DNA of 64,000 bases from Norana najaformis (Eukaryota; Annelida; Clitellata; Crassiclitellata; Hormogastridae), in assembly GCA_964023275.1 (NCBI GenBank), contig OZ029914.1, forward strand, positions 38,137,924 to 38,201,923. The letters are read 5' to 3'. A program made the position numbers and the translations under genes. A model generated the notes under the pieces. The model made no database searches. It was not told where the DNA came from and saw only the letters and a list, made by a program, of their open reading frames with translations. Positions 1-11,999 of the stretch are shown here, piece after piece. Positions within the stretch are counted from its first letter, which is position 1. Each line of letters starts with the position of its first letter.

Positions 1-414
1 CAGAAACTAGACCTGATGCACTCAATCCAATGACATTTTCTGAATCAGCGCCCAAAATTACCCCAAGAACAGGTCTAAAACCGAAGGCAACAAGAAAAAA
101 AATTTTTTCTGTTGGCCAGTGTAATTGACAACTTAGGCATGTTGGCCTAACATATTTAAGGAAGGATTAGAGTTGCTGGTCGCCTTGCAAGGACGGAGTT
201 GCAGTAATCAAATCCCAACACGGTGAACGAATAGGCGAGGGCCAGTGCGGCGTTAAGCAGCAGATTGCGCCGTATAACCTGTGACTGGAACATACTTTAT
301 TATGATTATTGTTTCTGCATTTATTAAGCGCCACTCTCTAATGAATATTCATCAATCAATGGCGATGAGCAATGGTAAGCGAAGGACTTGCTCAAGGACT
401 CTACACAGTAACAG

Positions 415-490
415 TATCAGGGGAGTCTCGAACCCATACTTTCTGCGTTAAAAGCTGAACGATCTAATCAATCAGCAACTGTGTCCCACA
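415..490 (-). repeat. tRNA-derived sequence (SINE head or tRNA-Lys pseudogene)
   Basis: The minus strand has a good RNA polymerase III box B (GGTTCGAGACTCC, near 423-435). About 25 bases upstream is a C-TTTTAA-C stretch like a tRNA-Lys(UUU) anticodon loop. The D-arm region (GATTGATTAGATC) is a weak box A. The acceptor stem does not pair well, so this is more likely a SINE head or pseudogene than a functional tRNA. Confidence 0.35.
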
Positions 491-1261
491 ATAATGCAAA
501 TAGGATCTGCAGAAGAAGATCACACGAGTAGTGATAGATGAATGTTTTCATCAGAAGGACCTCCAGATCGCGGACAACGAATTGCTGATTTAAGTCTGGG
601 AATCGTTAACAAGTCTTCATCAGTCTTTTGCCCGCACATAGCGTGTAGCCTAGTCATTATGTGCCTCGTCTTCAGCTTAAACGTTTTGCAGACATCCATC
701 TGATGCACCTTCCTGTGTGTCTGTACTTCTGCCACACTATTCCGTTTACAGAAGGACGACAAACAAAGTTGAATGTCAAAAGTACAGTGGTTGACCTGCG
801 TTTCCACAGCAGTTATGAGTTAACCTAAATAGCGCGGGTAGCTGGAGAAAGATGTCTTCAATTTGTTTGCGAAATGAAAATAGAGAGACAGAAGGGTCTG
901 TCAAAGCTGGTGGTAGTAAATTTTATTGATGTCGATCAGCATGTGAACAGGCGTGAAACTACATGTATTTTTTGCTAAGTCGTAAGCATGTGTGTATGCA
1001 AGTGTATGTGCGTAATATTGATAATACTCTAAAAACGTAAATGGCGCCACTGTATTAGTGTGTGCTAAGCATCAGTCGAGGGTCGCTGCTAAACAAAGTC
1101 CGTGTGCATATCAATTTCCGTGGTGAGTCAGGTAATAAGCCAAGAGCAAAATCCGAGGAGGCACGGAAACGAGTCAAGAAATATATGCTTTTTTGGTCGC
1201 TATCTAAAGCCGAACAGCCTGTGCAGTGCAAACGAGACTCTGCGGAGCGAACGTATATGTA

Positions 1262-1376
1262 GAGTGGATGTATATATGTATATATGTGTGTTTTTGTGTA
1301 TTTATGTGTGTATATGTATGTATGTATGTATGCGTGTGTGTATGTGGGTATGCATGTGTATGCATTTATGTGTGTA
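1262..1376. repeat. (TGTA/TGTG)-rich microsatellite
   Basis: An imperfect run of TGTATG, TATATG and TGTGTG words on the plus strand. Plus-strand open frames crossing it are low-complexity Cys/Val/Tyr translations and are not genes. Confidence 0.8.
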
Positions 1377-1461
1377 TGACAATTAACATAGCACCTTCTA
1401 AGTTCCTCCTACGAGTATATTATGCGTATGTGTGTATTATAAGCAAATTTCTGTCGCTTAC

Positions 1462-1633
1462 CTATGGTGCTAACTTGATACTGAACTCTGAAACCTCTTG
1501 TGTTATATCTGTGGATATTATCGGAATAAAAGTACAATCGTCCAGAGTTGCACCATGGAATCGATATCGGTGGAACGTTATTATCCCAGTCATACATTTT
1601 TTGGCTGTAGGTACTGTTGCTTGCACAGCTGAT
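1462..1633 (-). CDS. CUB domain, second-half exon
   Basis: 172 nt, phase 0 to phase 1. It begins with the I-x-C motif (ISCAS) that also opens the second-half exons at 59210-59375 (ITCVG) and 63460-63622 (IICDS). It ends with RGFRVQYQVS, the typical last CUB strand. Confidence 0.8.
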
Positions 1634-3333
1634 CTATATAAAAATAAAATACTGAATAATTCATTTTGAAAACGAAGTGATAAAATATATATTTAGCAAA
1701 ATGAAGGCAGGAAAGAACAATATCAAAGAGGATGGTTCTAAAGTTCTAAATCAATTTTGTTGTTCTAACTTATGCGGGTCGGCGTCCGATTAACCTTAAA
1801 AAGTGAAAAAGGTAAATAAATTAAAAGAATATTACTACATTTTGTTTCATGTGACATTCTATGGAGCTTTTGCAGCACAAAATAAGCTACGGGATTATTT
1901 GTGACCGTGTTATGGAAAACCTCCCCAAAGGCGGCTAACTAATATGAGAGGAATCGACTCAGAAGGACTTTTTGCACAATATAAGTGCAAAATACTTCAG
2001 TTCATAATTTTCACAGATATGTAAAATATATCACTCAAATGGAAAAATAATTTTAACTCAATTTTGCATAGCTGATTTTGCTAATAAAAATGTATTTAAT
2101 TTATATTATACAGACATCTAAATTTTAGGTAAGCTTTAACTCGCTATTTTTTGAGAGTTTTCGAGCGGAGATGTACATATTAAGTAGTTGTGCTTTTTTA
2201 CTATTCGTGATAAAAATGTATGGATTCTACCGTATTATTTAGCACCTTCATCGCAATCAAATGCAGCATTTAACCGTTTTTCAATTTTCCCGAGTATGTG
2301 AAGGTTTTTTATCAGTAACGGTCATAAAGTACTGAATCAGTGTTCTGTGATTTGCTGCTTACAAAATCACGTCAACGGTAAACTTCAGACAAAAGTGTAT
2401 CATAAATTAGCACTTACCGCGACATAATCGTAAGAAGATCGGTCCAGTTCAAAAGTCTCAAAATTTAACGTTATAGAACTCTTGGTTGAAGGCGAAATCA
2501 TGTAATTACACCCATAATTGAGGTTATAAATATTCGGGTAGTTTGGAGACATGAAGACACCGTAATTCGCTGTGTATGTGCCTCCGCAATCTATTGAACA
2601 AACACCGTCATCGGTAGCTGTGAAAAGAACTTGAGCTAGGTCTTCACGCACAATTCTTCAGCGCCACCGGCTGATGCGTTTAAACATAAATAGTGTCGCT
2701 TAATAAATAAATAAATATTAGTACAATTATAATTTAGAAAGTTGAACTAACACTACTTCAAAAGAAATTAACCATAAGGCTAAATAGACCTCCTTGAAGA
2801 AAAAGAGAGGCCCCTTCAGTAACCCCGAGAGGCAGTCATGGGTAGAAAGTGTTGGCAATTTCAATCTCTTACCCTCGGTGTATGAGAACGCAGGGCCAGT
2901 CCTCTCCCTCGCCGCCCAGTCTTCCCAACAGCAGCGTACAAACGGTGTTCTCATTTTATAGCTAAGTTCACCAAGTAAGGTGAGCAGAATTCTCGAAACA
3001 TCTTTCTGCCCTAGCTGGGATTTGAACCTCTGACCTCTTGGTTGATAATCCAGCAAGCTAACCACAAGGATATTTTTTCTCATAAGCTAGCTGAAGCATA
3101 TTTAGCACGAAATGAACGAGGGAAGATGAACCTCAATTAGACTGATTGAAAACTTAATAGTTTATATTCACGATATGCTCCAGTTAGTCTTCATTATATC
3201 GAACATCGTAAGCCTTTTAAAATACAGGCAAATGGATTAACTGGTGTAACTCACTTTGAGCCTCGATATCACCAATAATACAGACAAAAAGAAACAAAGC
3301 CGAATAAAGCAGTGTCCATTTATCGAATGCCAT
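1462..3333 (-). CDS. Secreted or membrane protein: signal peptide plus CUB domain (5' part)
   Basis: Three minus-strand exons read in frame. Exon 3333-3255 starts at ATG and encodes a signal peptide with the hydrophobic core LLYSALFLFVCIIG, ending in phase 1 at donor GTGAGT. Exon 2617-2418 (acceptor CACAG, donor GTAAGT) gives the first CUB half, including CGGTY, SPNYP and a SSYDYVAV end, in phase 0. Exon 1633-1462 (acceptor TATATAG, donor GTAAGC) gives the second half, from ISCASN to RGFRVQYQVS, ending in phase 1. The exons total 451 nt, about 150 codons. The same two-exon CUB layout and phases recur in the receptor at 50-64 kb, so the two are probably paralogues. No stop or membrane exon was found further left, so the gene continues off the window or is truncated. 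CUB domains bind proteins or glycans outside the cell; the ligand here is unknown. Confidence 0.72.
2418..2617 (-). CDS. CUB domain, first-half exon
   Basis: 200 nt, phase 1 to phase 0. It encodes the first CUB cysteine (IDCGGTY), the SPNYPNIYNLNY strand and a second cysteine (GCNYMI), ending at the acidic SSYDYVAV motif just before the donor. It aligns in layout with the receptor exon at 61954-62132. Confidence 0.8.
2795..3072 (-). repeat. tRNA-derived SINE, copy 1
   Basis: Read on the minus strand, it starts with a pol III box A (GTGGTTAGCTTGCTGG) and box B (GAGGTTCAAATCCCAGC). A body containing GGGCAGAAAGATGT and GAGGGAGAGGACTGG follows. The same body words occur in the copy at about 62383-62660, also on the minus strand. 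It lies in the intron between the signal-peptide and CUB exons. The 118-codon open frame across it is not a gene. Confidence 0.75.
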
Positions 3334-5029
3334 CGTTCGGAAGAAAATTCTGAAAACATGAAACGAGAAAGTTAAGGTGAATAGATGCTACTGTCAGAGC
3401 GTAAATGCTTTAGAGCAGTTTTCACAGTGACATGATTCTGTTTAGATTGCAAGACTTCATCCTTTCAAGAAAGACAATCTAAACAATAATGTCACTTGTT
3501 CTCAAAGAAATTTCTGCGCCGCTTCTAATTGGAGAAACTATTTCTTGAAACCTGACACCAAATCGTGGATTTTATTGTTCAACCCTATGTCGGAATACGA
3601 CATAAACTCAAATTCAATCAGACACTGTAGGCCTACTAATGCTTAAAACTACCTCGTTGTAATAAATGTTAATATTTTGCATCGATATATACTCAGAAGA
3701 GAAAGTTACAAAAACAGCTACTTGATTATATTGATTTGAACGAGTTCTACTGAAGTCAAAGTACACTATCAGCGGGGCACGACCCATTGCACATATACCA
3801 CAAGCCAGCCACATTTAATTTAATTGCACAGTTATATGAACTATTCGGGTTCTTACAACTATATGATACTGCATATAATAGACTAACTTCCTGGTTGAAA
3901 GTTTTTTAGTTTTAAAGAGCCATTGGCTTGATTGAGGAGCGTGTAGAAACAGCCTACTTTAGCTAATGTAGTCTTTATCATTGCGTTAACCATAAATTGT
4001 TATCAATATAAAATAATGATGCCCTATACTGGGGCACTTCACAATATTTAAGTTTTTGCACTTTATCAATTTTTCAGTCTCATAAAGCTTTCCTTTAACA
4101 CATGCAGATATATTTAGTATCTCAAGTGTTCCACAAATCAAGATTTAAGCATTTTAAAATCTACACTAACAGCGAAAGAAAATTTAACCACATAGCCTTA
4201 TATTTTGACTCATTTATAATACACAGCGAAATTAAGGGAGGTTGAGCCTTGTTGTCCCTCAGCAGTTAGTGTGCTATTTGTGCACGACCTTATGGATGCT
4301 CTTGAAAGGCACTGTATACATATAAGCGCAATAGTTAACGGGAAAACTCAACCGCATTACTAATAAATGAATCAGAATATTTCTTGTTCCTAAAGCCTAG
4401 ACATATGTACCGTCATGAGCTGTCTTCCTCAATTCTAGGCCATGAAGGTTGATCAGCAGAGAGGATTTGTCATTCCCATTCTGATTGTTATCGATTAAGA
4501 CTTTTATGCTTTTCCCATAACAGCAACTAGGAAATTATTACATAGTATTGAGGCCAGGCAACTGAATTTTATAACATGCTATTGCAATGTTTGCGCAAAT
4601 TGGTTATCGTCGCTTAGAGAAAATATTCAGAGGCGTTACTGTACAAGAACCGCGAAGTAATAGGCGAATCGTTATTTATGAGTAAGGGAATTTGTAAATG
4701 AATATGTAATTTATGAGTAAGTGAATATGCACAAAACAGATTATACCTTACTGCTTTCTAGGAAACATAGTTACCTATTTACCAACTCGTTTATTTTACT
4801 TGCTTGTGTCATTTCGTTCACGATTATAGACATGAGCCTCATAGGAATTTGTTTCAGTTTGACTAGATTTCAGTTTTTATAAACCATAACCCCTAATTTA
4901 AAACAAATATATTTGCTGAATAGAATCCAGTGCAGATATTTTAGCACATAGGTTATGTGCTCATATTTTGGCGGATTATTTATAGCACTAGTCTCTTTGA
5001 CAAATTACAGCAACAGAGGCGTTTGGGGA
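3334..5029. other. No recognisable feature
   Basis: AT-rich sequence upstream of the signal-peptide exon on the minus strand. It should contain the promoter of that gene, but I see no clear TATA box or conserved site. Short open frames here have no recognisable similarity. Confidence 0.5.
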
Positions 5030-5770
5030 CCAATGCGTTTCTCAGAAATATCCTTGAGGAGATGAAGACATAACGCGTAATTCTGCGTATGTCACGATTA
5101 TACAAGTATGACGACTTATAAGTCCATTTCGATAAACGATGAGAGACACAGTAGAATCAAAAACAACGCCCAAGTTAAGGGCAGTATCAACTAACTTCAC
5201 AAGTGGGTCACCCAGTTTAAAAAAATTACGCTATTCGAACTTCTTATGTTGCTGCAGAGTACCCCGATGTAGAAATTAAGTTTTTGAGGGGTCAACGAGA
5301 AATTTATTACCCGCCATCCAAAACTGCACGTCCGCAAATGATATCCTTGTGAATGATTATCAAGTCATATGCCTAGTGATGTGTTGTGTAAATATAAGGA
5401 CCAGGCACTGAACCTTGCGGGACGCCACATGTCAACAAAGCACTAGATGAATAATTACCATTTATATATTATACTGACTTTAAGTGCCTGGATTGAGATT
5501 AGTAGAAACCAATGTAGTCCGGGACAAGAAACTCCGAACCCGTGATGGGAATGAAGCAAAAAGATAGAGTGGTTCACTGTGTCAAAAGCAACAGAAAAAT
5601 CGAGAAGAACAAGTGCTGTCACCCCATCCTTATCTATAGAACACATGTCATGATGAACAACGAGAAGGGCTGACTCTGATGAATGAAACTTATATGTAGA
5701 GTATGCAGACTGAAAGTGGTATATTAAGAAGTTGGAAGATAGGGGAGTTTGCATACAATTCAAACTACCA
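5030..5770 (-). pseudogene. LINE reverse transcriptase fragment
   Basis: A minus-strand frame at 5763-5455 shows the non-LTR reverse transcriptase block QSAYSTYKFHSSESALL...LVLLDFSVAFDTVNH. This matches the LDLSAAFDTVDH motif of CR1/L2/Jockey-type elements. Downstream (lower coordinates) the element continues in broken frames to about 5030 and is similar to 46.69-47.4 kb on the same strand. Truncated and inactive. Confidence 0.8.
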
Positions 5771-8094
5771 GTTCAAATGTTTTATATACAAAATTCAAAG
5801 TTCAGATGGATCTGTAATTAGAAAAGTCGACGGGTGCGAGATAATGTTTCTTTAGCAGAAGTTGAACTACGGCATGAGATTATACTCAGATGGGAGAGGT
5901 TATAATGCAATGGAAAATTGATTATCATTGATGTAATGGTTGAGCCCAGAACGTCAAGGCACAAAATATCTCAAACTTCAAGAGAGATATAGGAATGATG
6001 TCAAGAAGAGAGATTTTATATGTGAAGAAATTGAGTCTGCGAATCTCTGTAAGAGTTGACAGATGAAAATAGTTGTGAGCGTGTTATAAGTCAGACTTTG
6101 CATTTTGTAAAATTGTTTAGTTGTGATTCTCAAGTATTAAACTCCAGTAATTGACAACTACGACAGACCTTCAACAGTAGTCTCAGACAGGAAGTGAAGG
6201 ACTGGGATGAAGAAATTTTTCACATACTAAGTAACCAACAAATTTCAGCTTTACCCCCAGAAATTTTATCTGCAAGAAGGCCATGAATTTACTGAAAACT
6301 CTTTGGTAGCAGAGGACGTAGCCGAGAATACAGCAGAGGATAAATTTAACTTTTCTCCATGTTATAACTTATTTAAAGCCATCCACACAACTGTTGGTGA
6401 TAGAAACTTTCAGCAATTCAGTTTGATAAAAAAAACATATTTAAAAGTACGAGCCGTATCTTAGAGCTGTCTATAAAACGATATATAAATACAATGAGTA
6501 ACAAACAATTTAACAAACAATTTAAGATTTTCAAACTGAAACGAAGCATTCACAACATTTTATGCGCACAAAAGTGATTATGCGAGAAATGTACAGTTTA
6601 CAAGGCTACTTTATGAACATTAGAAGGAACTTTAAACAATAACAAGTGGCACTTGTACTGTAGACCTGTGCTAATAAAGTCCTCAGCAAATCTTTAATAA
6701 ATCACAAATTGGTGTTATACTACTATCACACTTATAAATTATCCTCCTTCAAGCTATATTTTATATTGCACACCACTCATGACGAAAAGTGTTCGTATTT
6801 CATGTGCTCGTAATACTCAAATGTTCCGATTAATTTTAAAACGTTGGTGTACTTTCTTGTCTGACACACCTTAGAGTCAAAGGCCGATACTAAGGATTGC
6901 TAACCTGCTGGTCATTTAGTAGCAAATTTTAGTTGTCACACAGACTTTTGTTTAGTATATATTTTGTGCAGTGCTCACGTTTTCTTATTTATGCAACAAC
7001 GCCGGTGTGGTATTCACTACTCAGGTGGAATGGCTGGACATACGGCGTTCATATGGAATGCTCAGCAATGTCCCTAAAATTCACTACATCAGTTGCTCAA
7101 ATAGCCTAATTTTGTTAGGGTATAAGTATGCTGCTTTTCTGATAAACTTAAACAATATAAATTAAGTACCTTCTAAGCTCATAATATGAAAGTTTAAAGC
7201 TCGTTGAAACCAGCGGCGAAACTGCGAATTTTGGGCCTACCCATAGATTACCTCAATACTATTTTACTCTGGTGAAACGTCGTACTTGATGAGGCTCTAA
7301 ATGGGGTTCTTCTTATTCAGCTTCGGGACCGGCCCCTGCTCCGGGTTCTGTTGGTCTATTGTTAAGCTAGTGGTTAAAATATTATTAGTTCGCTTAGAAA
7401 GTTGTGATATATTTAGAATACATGTTTATTCATTCATTGCTTCGTTTATTTATTGAATCCGACAATAACAGTATACAAGATATCTCTGCCGTAGGATACA
7501 AAAAACAGATCTGAACGGACGAGTCTCATTCTAGAGCTATCAATAAAATAATATGAAAATACGATGACGAACAAATAAATCATTATATTCCAACTTGACC
7601 GAAATATTTAGAACATTTTATAATTAACAGAAATTGCAACTGAAATATTAATCCAAATGAGAAAAGGTGCCAAGATGCTTTTATGTGCAGCAGAACCATG
7701 CAGGCAACCACTCTTTTCATCATTAGGTTTTGCCTTTAAGGAGTTTCTGTGACGAACCCCTGCATCGGAAGTAGCCTTAGTAACATTGCATTCAGCTGAA
7801 ACAACTATTATTTGTAATTGTTTCTGTTGAATGTAGTTGTCCACTTAATTTTCCACGCTGAAATCAAAATGATCGAGGAGCAGCTTATGGCACCAACGAA
7901 AGACAGGCACACGAGGCAGAGATGCAAATAATCTATCTAGCAAAATAGCTGCAGTTCCATAGTTTTCACTAAAAAGATTTGCATTGTTCTGAAAGATGCT
8001 ACATATACAGCTAAATATGCATCCACAGACATACTTTGTGTATCATTGTTACATACACCTAAAACTTCCATTGCTTACTAGCCACTAATTTACT
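5771..8094. other. Repeat-derived sequence without genes
   Basis: No supported gene. Segments around 6440-6570 and 7500-7620 resemble each other (both contain TCTAGAGCT/TTAGAGCTGTC followed by CAATAAAA/TATAAAAC-like words), suggesting old copies of one repeat. The open frames are short and unremarkable. Confidence 0.45.
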
Positions 8095-8295
8095 AAACTT
8101 ATAAAGGGTAGTCATTTTTAATCGCAACGGTAAACTTAGCACTTCTTCGGAAGCCAAAAGCTTTTCCTCGCGATAAATCATTTGGACAAAGATTTAATCA
8201 GGTTCAACTTCGAGCCAGTGATTATCTATGGGACAGGCTGACGACAAAAGCAGCTACTGTTTAGAGTTCTGGCAACGAAAGATATCACATAAGAG
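8095..8295 (+). repeat. Dispersed repeat, copy A (with 45087-45295)
   Basis: About 200 bp similar in the same orientation to 45087-45295. Shared words include GTAGTCATTTT, AGCACTTCTT, CGCGATAAAT and GTTTAGAGTTC. No coding potential. The family is not recognised. Confidence 0.6.
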
Positions 8296-9019
8296 AATCG
8301 CTTTAAGTTAGCAAATAAATAAGCATTTGTTCATTCACGTTATGTGTCCATTGGCTGAACGACGAATCATGGGATGTAAATGGTACCTCTGAGAAGCGTT
8401 CCTAAGACCATTTATAAATGTACGATTACGAAAAGGCCTACAGACTGATCAAACAATATTAGCATTTACTGACAAGGAAAAGACTAGATTGTTAAATAAT
8501 ACGTTCATTTCAGAAATACCTGTTAAAATGCCTCGGATTATTGGCACGATTTTCAGCAAAGTAACATCCTCGTCAACAGCGTTAACCCAATAATGTAGGA
8601 TTTATCAGAGTAAGTCAACTTATAGCCACTTAGCTACTAACACGGAAAACACTCCATCGCCATAACGCCGCTATTTGCCTAAGCAGGCTCTCGCTGCATT
8701 TATTAGGCTTTCATTGCATTAAGTAGTTTTCGATGGACCCAGTTGACTAGGAAGCTATGTCGTATACCATTCACCTGCCGGGTCTCATGCAACTCTAACA
8801 TGAATATTCATGTAAGAGAACATTTTCACATCGCCCAGCAACAAGTGTAATACAACCCAGCGTAGTATGACGCACGCATCACAATCATGATCATGGAGAT
8901 AAACATGGGTTGTACTTCACATTGAGTGGAGACACATATTGTGCGTCAGCTTTATACAAAGTTTCAAGATTTAATGTGCAATAATAATCAATCCAGACTA
9001 GGCACAGCTAGATTTTCAT

Positions 9020-10180
9020 ACCAGGGTGTCGGTACTTTTCAGCTGTGGCCAGGTCCCAATCAGTTTTCAGCAGTCAAAACAAAATATGACCACTAATTAC
9101 AGACATAACCTACATGGGCTGACACTCCCCGTTGGCCTATACCATAGGGCTCTGTTTTTGACCCACTGCTCTACATCTTGTACACTGCCTACTTTGCAGC
9201 TGCCTTAGCCTACAGCGTTGCTTAGGGTCAACTACATGCTAATGATATTCTGGCTTATGTGCAGAGAATTGTGGAAACGGCAAAGCTCCAGAGGGGGCAC
9301 GCTATTGATGACTGTTACGTGCATTGCTCGGCATCTGATGCCCTTGCTGTAGTGGCTACAATGCAGCGGTCTATAGTGGCACTTGGAGGTTGGATATCCT
9401 CCAACCGTCTGCTCTTAATCCATCCAAAACGCAGTTTATATGGCTAGGCAATAGGCAGTAGCTGAGTGAAATAAACTATTCGACCATAGCTATTGACTTC
9501 CCTCACTTTGTTCTCTACTTCCATTCGCCATCGTGGGGTTGTTCAAGACCAAAAACTCCCTCTCTCTGCGCAGGTAAATCTTGTCTGTGGCACATGCTTT
9601 TATCAACTGCGCAAACTGAGAGTTATTTCAGGTTGAATTTCATCCCGTGCTGCAGATACCCTTGTCCATGGCTTTTACAAGCAGCAAGATAGACTACTGT
9701 ATTGTGAGCCTGCCTTTGGGGCGCATTGGGCAGCTTAACCGCGTGTATCGTCCTGCTGCAAGGCTTGTTGGTGGCATTTCCAAGTTTGACTATGTGTCGC
9801 ATTATATGCGTGATGTACTTCATTGGCTTCCGGTTTCGCAACGCATCGTATTGAAGATTTCTGTGTGTGTCTGGCGATGTCAGTTGAGGGATAAGCCTTC
9901 CTATTTGCATGAATTTTGTTATCTGTTTCCAGTTTGGCTGGACGCGGAAATCTTCGAGGCGAAATTGTTGTTCCTTTTGCACGCACAGCCACAACGCGCC
10001 TTCTCGGTGAAATGGCTTCTCTACGTGAAATGGCCTCCCTCTTAATCTGCGTGTGCTTCAATGAGGAATTCTGGATACACTTTAACCAACAGCTGAAAAC
10101 TGTTATCTTTGCCTGAGCTGGGCTGGGGCGCCTCTGAGTTTACTACTCAAAGGGGTGCCATACAAATGCTCTGATTGAAT
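9020..10180 (+). pseudogene. L2/CR1-like LINE fragment (RT C-terminal part)
   Basis: The frame at 9259-9447 ends with the block VGWISSNRLLL-like (GGWISSNRLLLIHPKRSLYG), as in RT segments reading DAWMSSNRLKLNADKTQ. A second frame at 9647-10045 gives SSKIDYCIVSLPLG, RPAARLVGGISKFDYV and VLHWLPVSQRIVLKI, the usual C-terminal RT region. It then frameshifts into ARTATTRLLGEMAS. Several frame breaks make it non-functional. It is the same family as the copies at 19.9-22.5 kb. Confidence 0.82.
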
Positions 10181-11999
10181 GAATGCACGTTTATTCAGTA
10201 TGTGTTAATACACAGACTTAGTTTATGAAACCATGTGTCACATTTATGACAATAATATGTTTACAAATAACATGTTTCCATTTTGAAGCAAAGAATGTTC
10301 TAAAGAATTAAAATCAAATATCTGTAGCTACTCTTTTACTGCATAGCAACCATAACGCCATTGTGTCACCGGTTTCATTTGAACGCCTAAACTATCTTCC
10401 ACACGTAAAATCCATAGATTTCTGTCGTGCTGTGTAGGATTTCATTTAAAACCATATTTACAATTTACTTAAAGCCTTGACTACGGCAAGTAGAAGAAAG
10501 TAAATAAAAACACACACCACTGTCATGTTGTCTGTGATGCATTTTTTGCATATTTCTAAACCACTGACAGGCTCTGAAAATGTTTGTTATCTAAAATATT
10601 CTCTTCGTTTATATACTAATGAAGAACTAACACCAGTACGGCTAGAACACACACAAATAGAACTGATCAATACAGACGCATTTTCTATTAAGTGTAAATA
10701 TTTTATTTAATGTAACGCGAGTAGGTCTAGTTCATATTTCGCTGATCTAATCAATTCAAAAATACAAGAACACAACTGATCAATGCTCGTGCGTAATTTC
10801 AATTTAAATATACATCAAAAATGTAATTGTTTAATTTTCCTCTTCACACGTTTAATTGCACTTCCTGATATTAAACAAAGTTGCAGTTCCATAAAATGCT
10901 TAACAGGCTTAGAAGTTGAAGCTTTAGTCGAGGTCCTGCTGTTTGTGGAGGCAAAAGTAATAATATATAGAGAAACTACAGATATTTCAAAGTTTAGATA
11001 AACTGATACCTTTTAGATAGTCCAATGAAGTCTTTTAAATGATACTTTAGAGAAACGACTCTTCCACGCGTGTTGCACTCTGCGTGCATTCCACTCGGCC
11101 GTAATAACATTTTAATTGTAACGCTTTCAGTTAGCACTACATGACGGGTCAAACATTTCGAAATCAACTTGGACTTGCAGCTATGGTGAACCAAAGGTTT
11201 CTGTGCCTTACGGTGACTGCTATTTTTAAAATATTTTATACCTGTGTGTGTCGACATACAATAAGACGTTTATTTTATGCCAGACAATTGTTTGCTTAAA
11301 ACAACCTGATCTTCTAACACAAATAAGTGGGTCTAATTAATTTTTCGCTGATTCAGTCAGTTCAAAAATATTGCAAACATACGTGATCAATATTGGTGTA
11401 TTATTTTACTTTAAATTTACGTTTTCAATTTATTTTTTAAATTTCTTTCTAACGTTTATTTTATTTCTGAATTTTGGCAGAGTAATAAGGTAATGTGGGG
11501 CAACTTTGACACTGGGGATTCTTTGAGAAATCTTACTTTCAGCTGTAAGCCGTATATGATAATGATAACTTGTTTAATTACTACGTCTGGTTGGTGTTTT
11601 GGCATAATTATTCCAACTGCTGTTTACAATTATTGCATTCACTTTAGCACAGGTGCATAAACTTCCTGAAATCTAGAGGCGATATTATTGAGTGCAGAAA
11701 ATTGGTTATCTTCAAAGTCGAAAAACTTTGTATTATCATCGGTAAGTGTCCACTTTTTAAACAATAACTATTAACACCAATGCTGTCATATATGTTCCAA
11801 ACTTGAAGAAGCTTGCCGAGTGGGGCTTTATGAATAACAGTAACGGTGTTCAGTGTATAGTGATGAACTACCTCAAAAAATACTAGGCAAGCATCTATAC
11901 AACACTTGGCGCCTTGGTGAACCAGAAGGAACAGTATGTAACTGCTCGCCTTCAGGACGGATGGAGGGAAACCAAATTGTCGAATCGTTCTTCAAAGCG
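10181..11999. other. AT-rich, no gene recognised
   Basis: Three similar phrases (GTCTAGTTC/GTCTAATT... GCTGAT..TCA..TCAATTCAAAAATA) near 10720-10770 and 11328-11370 suggest old repeat copies. No exon, RNA gene or conserved site was found. Confidence 0.45.

Larger units (their letters stand above)
1..1461. other. Left edge, no confident exon
   Basis: This stretch lies downstream of the minus-strand CUB exon at 1462-1633. Any further exons of that gene should fall here or off the window, but I could not recognise one. It holds a tRNA-like sequence near 415-490 and a T/G-rich microsatellite near 1262-1376. The small open frames are probably chance. Confidence 0.5.

Noticed and set aside
1226..1669. 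147-codon plus-strand frame
   Set aside because: Runs through a TGTATG repeat and antisense to the CUB exon at 1462-1633, which has splice sites and domain similarity.
2727..3083. 118-codon minus-strand frame with plausible composition
   Set aside because: It coincides with a tRNA-derived SINE that recurs at 62.4-62.66 kb.
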